Shown: one piece after another, positions 1-5,694 of the stretch
Layout of the letters: the number at the start of each line of letters is the position of its first letter
Numbering within the stretch: position 1 is the first letter of the stretch
NCBI GenBank assembly: GCA_944384285.1
Contig: CALWSX010000050.1
Location: 1 to 7,343, forward strand
Origin: an uncultured Lachnospiraceae bacterium
Lineage (GTDB): Bacteria > Bacillota > Clostridia > Lachnospirales > Anaerotignaceae
DNA length: 7,343 nucleotides
Reading direction: 5' to 3'
The notes under the pieces: generated by a model
What the model was told of the DNA's origin: nothing
Seen by the model: the letters and a program-made list of their open reading frames with translations, nothing else
Database searches by the model: none
Translations under genes and position numbers: made by a program

Positions 1-111
1 AATATCTCCACATTGTTTGTTACCAACTGTACCAACACCGTCAGCGTCTTCAATTTCACCAACGTTTCTTGGGTTCATGAAGTGATCCATAACTTTTTTG
101 CTGTATTCCAT
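1..111 (-). CDS. nifU: Fe-S cluster assembly scaffold NifU/IscU, N-terminal part (cut by window edge)
   Basis: Only the first 37 codons are present; the gene continues past base 1. The start reads MEYSKKVMDHFMNPRNVG, followed by acidic residues, GVGTVGN and then CGD. This is the typical opening of the Clostridium-type NifU/IscU scaffold. Cys35 in the CGD motif is the first of the three conserved cysteines on which family members build the cluster. A GGAGGA ribosome binding site (118-123) lies six bases before the ATG. The gap to the upstream nifS stop is only 32 bases with no terminator, so it should be the third gene of the iscR-nifS-nifU operon. In the family, NifU receives sulfane sulfur from the cysteine desulfurase and hands finished clusters to apoproteins in the cytoplasm. 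The rest of the protein cannot be judged here. Confidence 0.93.
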   Translation of the reverse strand, partial: MEYSKKVMDHFMNPRNVGEIEDADGVGTVGNKQCGDI

Positions 112-143
112 ATTAATTCCTCCATATTGTAAAAAATAAATTA

Positions 144-1331
144 TTAGTTTTCTTTATGTTCTTTTAAATAATCTTCGTAAAGAGGGGACATTTCTCTTAA
201 TCTGTTTACTATAATAGGCATTTTTTCAATAAGATAATCAACTTCTTCTTCTTTTGTAGTATGAGAAATTGTAAATCTTATAGAGCCATGTGCAAGTTCA
301 ACAGGAATTCCTGTTGCTAAAAGTACATGTGAAGGATCCAAAGAACCTGATGTACAAGCAGATCCGCTTGATGCACAAATTCCGTACATATCAAGCATAA
401 GAAGGATAGATTCACCTTCTATAAATTCAAAAGAAATATTAGCATTTCCAGGAAGTCTGTCTGTTGGGTGTCCGTTTAATTTTGTATGAGGTATGTTTTC
501 TAATATACCGTTAATAAGTTTATCACGAAGGTATGTGAGTCTTTTAACTGTTTCTGGAAGTTCTGCCTGAGCAAGCTCTATTGCTTTACCAAGACCTACA
601 ATACCAGGAGTATTTTCTGTACCAGCTCTACGGCCTCTTTCCTGTCCGCCGCCGTGGATAAGGTTATCAATTTTAATTCCTTTTCTTATATATAAAGCGC
701 CAACACCTTTTGGAGCATTTAATTTATGACCTGAAAGTGAAAGCATATCTATGTTCATTTCTTCTACATTTATATCAACATGTCCAATAGCCTGAACAGC
801 ATCTGTATGGAAATATATTTTTCTTTCTCTTGCAATTTCGCCAATTTCACGAATAGGCTGAATAGTACCTATTTCGTTGTTTGCAAACATAATTGAAATG
901 AGAATAGTTGTATCTTTAATAGCATTTTTTAAATCTTCAATTCTGATTTTGCCGTATTCATCTACAGGAAGGTAAGTAACTTCAAAACCATTTCTTTCAA
1001 GGAATTTACATGTATTAAGTACTGCATGATGTTCTATACAAGATGTAATGATATGATTACCTTTGTTTTTTAATGCAAAAGCAACACCTTTAATGGCCCA
1101 GTTATCAGCTTCACATCCACCAGCTGTAAAATAAACTTCGTTTGGCTTTGATTTAATAGCAGAAGCAACTTGTTCTCTTGCTTTATCAATAGCCTTTTTG
1201 CTTAATTTAGCAAATTCATAAATACTTGAAGCGTTTCCGTAATATTCCATGAAATATGGAAGCATAACATCAAATACTTCTTTTCTTACCGGTGTTGTGG
1301 CTGCGTTGTCAAAATAAATTTTGTTCTCCAT
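144..1331 (-). CDS. nifS: Cysteine desulfurase NifS/IscS
   Basis: This 395-residue, full-length protein is a fold-type I aminotransferase-like enzyme that needs pyridoxal phosphate (PLP). It converts L-cysteine to alanine and passes the sulfur, as an enzyme persulfide, to the NifU scaffold. Visible landmarks are DNAATTP at 8-14, the PLP-stacking His in EHHAV (His101), Asp177 and Gln180 in TDAVQ, the PLP-binding lysine in SGHK (Lys203), the RRAGTEN stretch at 234-240 and the catalytic cysteine in SGSACTSGS (Cys326). The long loop form and the following LDPSHVL match NifS/IscS (group I) rather than SufS. One oddity is that Thr/Ser at the PLP-phosphate position of the usual GGTEADN motif is Cys73 here. 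A GGAGGG site precedes the ATG. It follows iscR by 44 bases and precedes nifU by 32. The symbol iscS would be equally defensible. Confidence 0.96.
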   Translation of the reverse strand: MENKIYFDNAATTPVRKEVFDVMLPYFMEYYGNASSIYEFAKLSKKAIDKAREQVASAIKSKPNEVYFTAGGCEADNWAIKGVAFALKNKGNHIITSCIEHHAVLNTCKFLERNGFEVTYLPVDEYGKIRIEDLKNAIKDTTILISIMFANNEIGTIQPIREIGEIARERKIYFHTDAVQAIGHVDINVEEMNIDMLSLSGHKLNAPKGVGALYIRKGIKIDNLIHGGGQERGRRAGTENTPGIVGLGKAIELAQAELPETVKRLTYLRDKLINGILENIPHTKLNGHPTDRLPGNANISFEFIEGESILLMLDMYGICASSGSACTSGSLDPSHVLLATGIPVELAHGSIRFTISHTTKEEEVDYLIEKMPIIVNRLREMSPLYEDYLKEHKEN

Positions 1332-1363
1332 TTATAACCCTCCAATAAATAATAATTAAATCA

Positions 1364-1377
1364 AGTGTAAAAACACT
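1364..1377 (-). other. Small hairpin between iscR and nifS
   Basis: The arms AGTGT and ACACT pair around a four-base loop and overlap the iscR stop codon. The stem is only five base pairs and is followed by no clear run of T on the minus strand, so it is not a convincing terminator. It could mark an RNA processing or stability point between the regulator and enzyme cistrons, but chance is quite possible. Confidence 0.25.
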
Positions 1378-1804
1378 ATTTTAAATTATTTTTTTGCTTG
1401 TATTCTTCTACAAGCTCGCTTAAAAAGATTGAGTTAGCGGCTTCGTTGACACTTTGACTTAATTTGTCCCAAACGCCTTTGGATATACATCCGTTACAAT
1501 CTTCTGTGCAACAAGAATTGTCAGAACATTTAACTACTTTAAATGTATCTTCCAACAATCTAAGTATTTCTCCGACTCTGATTTCGCTGGCATCTGTTTT
1601 AAGCATATATCCGCCAGAAGCTCCTCTTGAACTTACAACAAGGCCTCCTTTTTTAAGGGAAGATATTATTTGTTCTAAATAAGCTTCAGATATATTTTGT
1701 CTTTGAGATATGCTTTTTAATGAAACGTATTCATTTTCAGAGCTATAAACTGCGATATCAATCATAGCTTTTAAGCCATAACGGCCCTTGGTTGAAATTT
1801 TCAT
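1376..1804 (-). CDS. iscR: Rrf2-family iron-sulfur cluster regulator IscR
   Basis: A 142-residue winged-helix repressor of the Rrf2 family. It opens with MKISTKGRYGLKAM, the family hallmark, and has the recognition-helix region ISEAYLEQIISSLKKGGLV (38-56) and the wing SSRGASGGYML (58-68). A cysteine-rich loop holds Cys93, Cys98, Cys99, Cys103 and Cys106, close to the three [2Fe-2S] ligands of E. coli IscR (Cys92, Cys98, Cys104), so it probably senses cluster status. Five cysteines leave the exact ligands open. The frame is open upstream to 1882, but that would place the coding start inside the promoter's -35 box; ATG at 1804 has a GGGGAT ribosome binding site and fits the family start. It is first in the operon with nifS and nifU and probably autoregulated through the palindrome at 1821-1837. 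A CymR-like role is less likely given the cysteine cluster and neighbours. Confidence 0.93.
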   Translation of the reverse strand: MKISTKGRYGLKAMIDIAVYSSENEYVSLKSISQRQNISEAYLEQIISSLKKGGLVVSSRGASGGYMLKTDASEIRVGEILRLLEDTFKVVKCSDNSCCTEDCNGCISKGVWDKLSQSVNEAANSIFLSELVEEYKQKNNLK

Positions 1805-1820
1805 TTTTCTATCCCCAATT

Positions 1821-1837
1821 CCTACTAAACAAGTTGG
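1821..1837 (-). promoter_or_regulatory. Putative IscR operator (type 1-like palindrome)
   Basis: The plus strand reads CCTACTAAACAAGTTGG, an imperfect inverted repeat of six-base arms with one mismatch around a five-base centre. The ACT-N5-AGT core and the CC/GG ends match the E. coli IscR type 1 consensus (YYGACT-N5-AGTCRR) except for two positions. It lies about 10-26 bases downstream of the predicted transcription start of the operon, where a bound protein would block RNA polymerase, and just before the iscR ribosome binding site. The match to a distant consensus plus the position make it credible, but binding is inferred. Confidence 0.6.
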
Positions 1838-1853
1838 TTTTAAATACACTAAA

Positions 1854-1882
1854 AGATTAACACTCGTTATGTAATTTGTCAA
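1854..1882 (-). promoter_or_regulatory. Promoter of the iscR-nifS-nifU operon
   Basis: On the minus strand a perfect TTGACA -35 box (1877-1882) is followed after exactly 17 bases by TAATCT (1854-1859). That -10 is weak but keeps the key TA and final T. Transcription would start near 1847, giving a leader of about 43 bases before the iscR ATG at 1804. The weak -10 beside a perfect -35 is compatible with a repressible promoter. Confidence 0.65.
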
Positions 1883-1975
1883 TAAAAAAATTGTTTGTTT
1901 TAAAATTTTTTAATCCAAGAAATATATAATATTTTTTTAGAATAAAAAAACTTTTTATTATGCAAAATTATTTGC

Positions 1976-2004
1976 TTGTATAAAATAAAAATATAAAGTA
2001 TAAT
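1976..2004 (+). promoter_or_regulatory. Candidate promoter of the PAS-domain regulator gene
   Basis: A perfect TATAAT (1999-2004) lies 17 bases after TTGTAT (1976-1981), a -35 box with only the TTG conserved. Start of transcription would be near 2011, about 54 bases before the ATG. In so AT-rich a region -10 look-alikes are common, so support is moderate. Confidence 0.45.
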
Positions 2005-2012
2005 ATTTTTAT
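1985..2012. repeat. AT-only inverted repeat straddling the -10 box
   Basis: ATAAAAATAT (1985-1994) and ATATTTTTAT (2003-2012) are perfect 10-base inverted arms around an eight-base centre. The right arm overlaps the last bases of the TATAAT box. It could be an operator, for example for autoregulation by the downstream regulator, but an AT-only sequence forms such repeats easily by chance. Confidence 0.3.
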
Positions 2013-2064
2013 ATATTTTACTTGCTTAAATAATATTTTTACATAGAGCTTAGTAGGAGGAAAT

Positions 2065-2694
2065 ATGAATAAACTTGATTTAATAATTTCAATGTCAGAT
2101 TTTTTTGGAGCTATTCTTGGAACTTCTACTGAAATAGTTGTTCACGACATAAAAGAAAAAGAGATTGTTTGGATTTTAAACGGACATATTACAGGAAGAA
2201 AAAAAGGTGACATCAACGATAGAATAATGCTTAATGTATTAGCAGAACATTCAAAAGATATCGGAGATGAAAACAAACTTATTGGATATAAAAGTAAGTC
2301 TGTAAAAAACCATGAATTAAAATCTTCAACACTTTTCTTAAGAGATGATGATGGAAAAATAGAATATGTAATCTGTGTAAATCAAGATGTTTCAAAAATA
2401 CTTTATATGCAGGATATTTTGAATTCTATGCTTGGAAGTTATACATCAACCAAGAAAGAAAATAACGGAGAACTTAATATTGAAACAATTACTATTGATT
2501 TAATAATGGAAGAGCTAGAAAATTCAAAACCTTTTTCATTAGATTCCAGAGAGTCAAAAATGACAATTCTTAAAAGGCTGGACGAAAAGGGTGTTTTTGA
2601 AGTTAGAAAAGCTGTTCCAAAGGTATGTGAAGTTTTACAAATTTCCCAAGCATCTTTATACAAATATTTACAAAAAATTAAAAGTTCAGAATAA
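2065..2694 (+). CDS. YheO/DauR-type transcriptional regulator (PAS-like sensor plus HTH)
   Basis: A 209-residue cytoplasmic DNA-binding protein. Residues about 8-115 match the YheO-like PAS domain: the early GTSTEIVVHDI motif (19-29), an ILNGHITGR strand-turn (37-45), and FLRDDDGKIEYVICVNQD (91-108) with the usual D-x-x-G-K turn. After a linker at about 122-140, residues about 165-206 form the DauR-like helix-turn-helix, with LDEKGVFEVRKAVPKVCEVL followed by the recognition helix QISQASLYKYLQKIK. The length is slightly short for the family. A GGAGG site lies four bases before the ATG. It is monocistronic: divergent from iscR and followed by a strong terminator. The best-known relative, DauR, represses D-arginine catabolism genes, but no such genes are nearby, so ligand and targets here are unknown. 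Family assignment is secure; function is not. Confidence 0.85.
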   Translation: MNKLDLIISMSDFFGAILGTSTEIVVHDIKEKEIVWILNGHITGRKKGDINDRIMLNVLAEHSKDIGDENKLIGYKSKSVKNHELKSSTLFLRDDDGKIEYVICVNQDVSKILYMQDILNSMLGSYTSTKKENNGELNIETITIDLIMEELENSKPFSLDSRESKMTILKRLDEKGVFEVRKAVPKVCEVLQISQASLYKYLQKIKSSE

Positions 2695-2754
2695 AAAAGG
2701 CCAAATATATTTTGGTCTTTTTTATTTGTATTAAATTATCAGTTCAGAATAAAA
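2683..2754 (+). repeat. 14-base direct repeat flanking the terminator
   Basis: AGTTCAGAATAAAA occurs at 2683-2696, spanning the last codons and stop of the PAS regulator gene, and again at 2741-2754 in non-coding DNA. The copies are 58 bases apart with the terminator between them. This could be a relic of a short duplication or of an insertion; no mobile element is recognisable. Confidence 0.5.
2694..2723 (+). terminator. Rho-independent terminator of the PAS regulator gene
   Basis: A 12-base-pair stem (2694-2705 with 2711-2722, one G-U pair) closes a five-base TATAT loop, and the right arm ends in six T. The stem contains GGCCAAA/TTTGGTC and overlaps the stop codon's last base. The A-run on the left means it could also work on the other strand. 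It isolates the regulator from the phosphatase unit downstream. Confidence 0.85.
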
Positions 2755-2781
2755 TTTAAAATAGAAAAATTCTATTTTAAA
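2755..2781. repeat. Perfect 27-base palindrome upstream of the phosphatase
   Basis: Twelve-base arms (2755-2766 and 2770-2781) pair perfectly around a three-base AAA loop; each arm contains AAATAGAA or its complement. It sits about 27 bases before the first Pho-like repeat. It may act as a second terminator-like hairpin behind the PAS regulator or as an operator. It is nearly all A and T, so the transcript hairpin would be weak. Confidence 0.5.
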
Positions 2782-2807
2782 AGTTTTTAAAGAAAAAATA
2801 GTTTTTG

Positions 2808-2843
2808 TTAAATGATTTTAAATGAGGTTAAAAGGTTGTAAAA
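2808..2843 (+). promoter_or_regulatory. Putative Pho box: four hexamer repeats at 10-bp intervals
   Basis: TTAAAT (2808), TTAAAT (2818), TTAAAA (2828) and GTAAAA (2838) follow one another with exactly four bases between each. PhoB/PhoP-type response regulators bind tandem direct repeats about one helical turn apart (TTAACA-like repeats with short spacers in Bacillus). The array lies directly upstream of the predicted phosphatase promoter, and the -35 box at 2848 continues the same 10-base phase. The downstream gene, an alkaline phosphatase, is a classic Pho regulon member. Binding itself is inferred. Confidence 0.6.
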
Positions 2844-2847
2844 TCCA

Positions 2848-2876
2848 TTGATAATGACTTTTTTATGTGATATTTT
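2848..2876 (+). promoter_or_regulatory. Predicted alkaline phosphatase promoter
   Basis: TTGATA (2848-2853, five of six to consensus) is followed after 17 bases by TATTTT (2871-2876). Transcription would begin near 2883, about 37 bases before the ATG at 2920. The weak -10 and the adjoining repeat array fit an activator-dependent promoter. Confidence 0.5.
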
Positions 2877-2919
2877 CTTCCTGAAATCTTCAAAAGAGAA
2901 TTTAGGAAGGGGTATAAAA

Positions 2920-4464
2920 ATGAAATATTATTTAAGAAAAACAATTTTATCACTATTAGTTTGTGCTTCACTTGTAACAACAGGAGTAGTTTACAGTGGA
3001 TACAATAATACAGCTAAAGCAAGCAGCACACGTCCAACAGTAGCAGAAAAACTTAAAACAGTAACAAAAACACCTAAATATGTTTTTTTATTTATTGGTG
3101 ATGGTATGAGTTATCCTCAGTTCCAGGCAGCATCTGACTATTTAGGAGCTGTAAAACAGGGCAATTCTCCTGAAATACTTAAAGGTGGAGAATATTTAAG
3201 CTTTATGAATTTCCCTGTAGCAGGTTCTGCAACTACATATGACTCAACTTCATTTTGTCCAGATTCTGCTTCTACAGCTACATCAATTTCAACTGGTCAC
3301 AAAACATATAGCGGTGTTATTAATATGAACGAAGCAAAAACAGAAGAATTTGAAACAGTAGCAGAAAAACTTAAGAAACAACTTGGTTACGAAATTGGTG
3401 TTGTAACAAGTGTAAACCTTAATCACGCTACACCAGCAGCATTCTATGCTCATCAGCCAAGCAGAAATAATTATTATGAAATAGGACTTGAAATGGTTGA
3501 AAGTGATTTTGACTATTTCGCAGGTGGCGGACTTTTAGATCCAAACGGAAAAGATGGTAAAAGCGAAAATGTTTATGAAATTGCTGAAAAAGCAGGATAT
3601 ACTGTAGCTGATACAAAAGATGAAGCTGAAAAAGTAAACGGAAATACAGATAAAGCGATTATTATTGGTGAAACACTTGCAGACAGTGATTCTCTTTCAT
3701 ACGAAAATGACAGAGAATCTTCAGAATGGGCTCTTGCAGATTATGTTAAAAAAGGTATAGAAGTTCTTGATAATGATAAAGGTTTCTTTATGATGGTAGA
3801 AGGCGGAAAAATTGACTGGGCATGTCACGCTAATGATGCAGGCTCAACTATTGCAGATACTATAGCATTAAGCAATGCTGTTGATGAAGCAATTAAATTC
3901 TATAATGAACATCCAGACGAAACACTTATTCTTGTAACAGGTGACCATGAAACAGGTGGCCTTACAATCGGATTTGCAGGAACAGATTATGATACATATC
4001 TTGCCAATATTCAGAATCAGAATATTTCTTATGCGAAATATGACAGTGACTATGTAGCAAAATATAAAGAAAACAATACACCTTTTGAAACTGTTCTTAA
4101 AGATATTGAAGATAAATTTGGTCTTGTAGCTAAAGAAAATGCAACAAGCAGCACAAATGAAAAACTTATTCTTACAGACTATGAATATAACAAATTAAAA
4201 GCAGCTTATGACAAAACTATGAGCGGAGAAGAAGTAAGCAAAGAAAATCAGGAAGAATATGTTCTTTATGGAACATACGAACCACTTTCAGTTACAATAA
4301 CACATATTTTAAATAATAAATCAGGTATTAACTTCTCATCATATTCACACACAGGTCTTCCAGTTGCAGTATTTGCAAAAGGTGCAGGAGAATCACTTTT
4401 TGAAGGATTCTATGATAATACAGATATTTATAACAATATTGCAGCATTAATGAATCTTAAATAA
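2920..4464 (+). CDS. phoA: Secreted alkaline phosphatase (PhoA superfamily)
   Basis: A 514-residue exported metalloenzyme that releases phosphate from phosphomonoesters outside the membrane. The signal peptide has a KYYLRK n-region, a hydrophobic core at about 8-26 and a likely AKA cleavage after residue 34. Active-site residues, placed by analogy to E. coli PhoA, are Asp61 (FIGDGM), nucleophile Ser116 (PDSAS), His169 and Thr171 (NHATPA), Arg182 (QPSR), Glu294 (VEGG), Asp299, His303 (IDWACH), Asp342-His343 (GDHE) and His477 (SHTG). His169 and Trp300 replace the Asp153/Lys328 pair of E. coli. The 133 residues between His343 and His477, versus 41 in E. coli, imply a large inserted subdomain. 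The frame opens upstream at a TTG (2848), but that codon is in the -35 box; ATG 2920 has an AGGAAGGGG site and starts the signal peptide. Probably phosphate-regulated. Confidence 0.95.
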   Translation: MKYYLRKTILSLLVCASLVTTGVVYSGYNNTAKASSTRPTVAEKLKTVTKTPKYVFLFIGDGMSYPQFQAASDYLGAVKQGNSPEILKGGEYLSFMNFPVAGSATTYDSTSFCPDSASTATSISTGHKTYSGVINMNEAKTEEFETVAEKLKKQLGYEIGVVTSVNLNHATPAAFYAHQPSRNNYYEIGLEMVESDFDYFAGGGLLDPNGKDGKSENVYEIAEKAGYTVADTKDEAEKVNGNTDKAIIIGETLADSDSLSYENDRESSEWALADYVKKGIEVLDNDKGFFMMVEGGKIDWACHANDAGSTIADTIALSNAVDEAIKFYNEHPDETLILVTGDHETGGLTIGFAGTDYDTYLANIQNQNISYAKYDSDYVAKYKENNTPFETVLKDIEDKFGLVAKENATSSTNEKLILTDYEYNKLKAAYDKTMSGEEVSKENQEEYVLYGTYEPLSVTITHILNNKSGINFSSYSHTGLPVAVFAKGAGESLFEGFYDNTDIYNNIAALMNLK

Positions 4465-4491
4465 TAAGATATAGGTTAAATAAAAGATAAA

Positions 4492-4520
4492 CGGCCATAT
4501 TTTATATGGCCGCTTATTTT
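4492..4520 (+). terminator. Hairpin terminator or attenuator between phosphatase and yibE/F
   Basis: A perfect nine-base-pair stem (CGGCCATAT, 4492-4500, with 4504-4512) closes a TTT loop and is followed by CTTATTTT. The stem is strong but the T-run is interrupted, so termination may be partial. Only 27 bases separate it from the yibE/F start codon. Confidence 0.7.
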
Positions 4521-4539
4521 AATGAAAGGAAGAGTATAG

Positions 4540-5676
4540 TTGAAAACAAAAAATTTGAATTATAATTTGCCTTTGATAATAAGTATAATTCTTTTTATTG
4601 TTCTTTTAATTATTCCAACAGGATTTGAAGATGCCGTTACATACAAAGAAACAGAAAAATGCAAAGCACAAGTTATTTCAGTAAATAATGAAAAAATAAT
4701 TGATACAGGATTAGTACGTTCAGGGGAACAAACTTGTGAAATACGTATACTTAACGGAAAATTTGAAGGAAGAATTGCAGAAGGGTATAATCTTTTAAAT
4801 GGTTCCCTTGAAAATGATAAAATATTTGACGTAGGGGATAAGGCTCTTGTACTTGTAAGTTATACAGGAGATGATATAATTTCTGTAAGTATGGTTGACC
4901 ATTACAGAATACACTTTGAAGCATTACTTGCGGGTATATTTATTGTATTTTTAATTTTATTTGCAGGGAAAACTGGTTTAAGGTCAGTAGTATCTTTTGC
5001 GGTAACAGTGCTGATGATTTGGAAAGTATTAATTCCGTTATGTTTAAAAGGATATAATCCAATAATTATAGGGCTTTTAATAACAGGTATACTTACTGTA
5101 ATAATTATTTCACTTGTATATGGTTTTGACAGAAGATTTCTTTCTGCTTTTACAGGGGCATTTGCCGGACTTATAGTAACTTGTATACTTGGTGTTATAT
5201 TTACAAAACTTTTAAAAATTCATGGAGCAATTATGCCTTATTCTGAAAGTCTTTTATATTCAGGTTATTCTGATTTGAATTTAACCATGATATTTATGGC
5301 AGGGATATTTGTAAGTTCGTCCGGAGCCATAATGGACCTTTCAGTTGATATAACTTCGGCAGTTCATGAGGTTGTTTTGAAAAAGCCGGATATTTCATGG
5401 AAAGAAGCTACTATATCAGGCATGAATGTGGGAAAGGCAGCTATGGGTACAATGACAACAACATTACTTCTTGCATATTCAGGAGGGTATATTGCTTTAT
5501 TAATGGTTTTTATGGCTCAGGGAACACCAATTTATAATATACTTAATTATAAATATGTATCTGCCGAGATAATAGATACAATTGTAGGAAGTTTTGGGCT
5601 TGTAAGTATTGCGCCTCTTACGGCTTTAACAAGTGGATTTTTCCTTACAAAAGAAAACAAAAAGAGCAGTATATAA
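4540..5676 (+). CDS. YibE/F-family multi-pass membrane protein
   Basis: A 378-residue integral membrane protein matching the YibE/F family, whose biochemical function is not established. An N-terminal membrane helix (about 8-27) is followed by a soluble, probably extracytoplasmic, beta-rich segment (about 30-122). Six to seven hydrophobic helices follow at about 125-143, 147-168, 173-194, 201-223, 246-264, 300-325 and 345-369. The conserved family signature is visible as SSSGAIMDLSVDITSAVHEV (259-278), then GMNVGKAAMGTMTTTLLLAY (294-313). The start codon is TTG at 4540, behind AAAGGAAGAG; an upstream in-frame ATG at 4522 is followed by a stop. It lies 75 bases after phoA with a hairpin in between and no convincing promoter, so it may be expressed by read-through. 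The last codons lie inside the downstream terminator stem. Confidence 0.9.
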   Translation: MKTKNLNYNLPLIISIILFIVLLIIPTGFEDAVTYKETEKCKAQVISVNNEKIIDTGLVRSGEQTCEIRILNGKFEGRIAEGYNLLNGSLENDKIFDVGDKALVLVSYTGDDIISVSMVDHYRIHFEALLAGIFIVFLILFAGKTGLRSVVSFAVTVLMIWKVLIPLCLKGYNPIIIGLLITGILTVIIISLVYGFDRRFLSAFTGAFAGLIVTCILGVIFTKLLKIHGAIMPYSESLLYSGYSDLNLTMIFMAGIFVSSSGAIMDLSVDITSAVHEVVLKKPDISWKEATISGMNVGKAAMGTMTTTLLLAYSGGYIALLMVFMAQGTPIYNILNYKYVSAEIIDTIVGSFGLVSIAPLTALTSGFFLTKENKKSSI

Positions 5677-5694
5677 ATACTGCTCTTTAATTTT
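5661..5694. terminator. Bidirectional terminator shared by yibE/F and the acetyltransferase
   Basis: A perfect 12-base-pair stem (AAAGAGCAGTAT at 5661-5672 with 5677-5688) closes an ATAA loop. On the plus strand it is followed by AATTTT. On the minus strand the stem is followed by a T-rich tract, the complement of the A-rich end of yibE/F. It contains the yibE/F stop codon and lies five bases from the stop of the converging minus-strand gene, so it probably ends both transcripts. Confidence 0.85.

Larger units (their letters stand above)
1883..2064. other. Divergent intergenic region between iscR and the PAS regulator
   Basis: This 182-base stretch is almost pure A and T and holds no gene. 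Toward the right it carries the candidate promoter of the PAS-domain regulator and an AT-only inverted repeat around its -10 box. The iscR promoter begins at its left border. I see no other operator, RNA gene or terminator in it. Confidence 0.6.

Noticed and set aside
1464..1682. Plus-strand open frame of 72 codons
   Set aside because: Lies entirely antisense within iscR, which has clear family motifs; no ribosome binding site or family resemblance.
2439..2663. Minus-strand open frame of 74 codons
   Set aside because: Antisense shadow of the PAS regulator's C-terminal half, low-complexity Ser/Ile/Phe composition.
2930..2990. Lipoprotein signal around the cysteine in LLVCAS of the phosphatase
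   Set aside because: The residue before Cys is Val rather than Gly/Ala/Ser and a good AKA signal peptidase I site follows at residue 34.
3428..3616. Minus-strand open frame of 62 codons
   Set aside because: Antisense shadow inside the phosphatase gene, His/Phe/Leu-rich nonsense composition.
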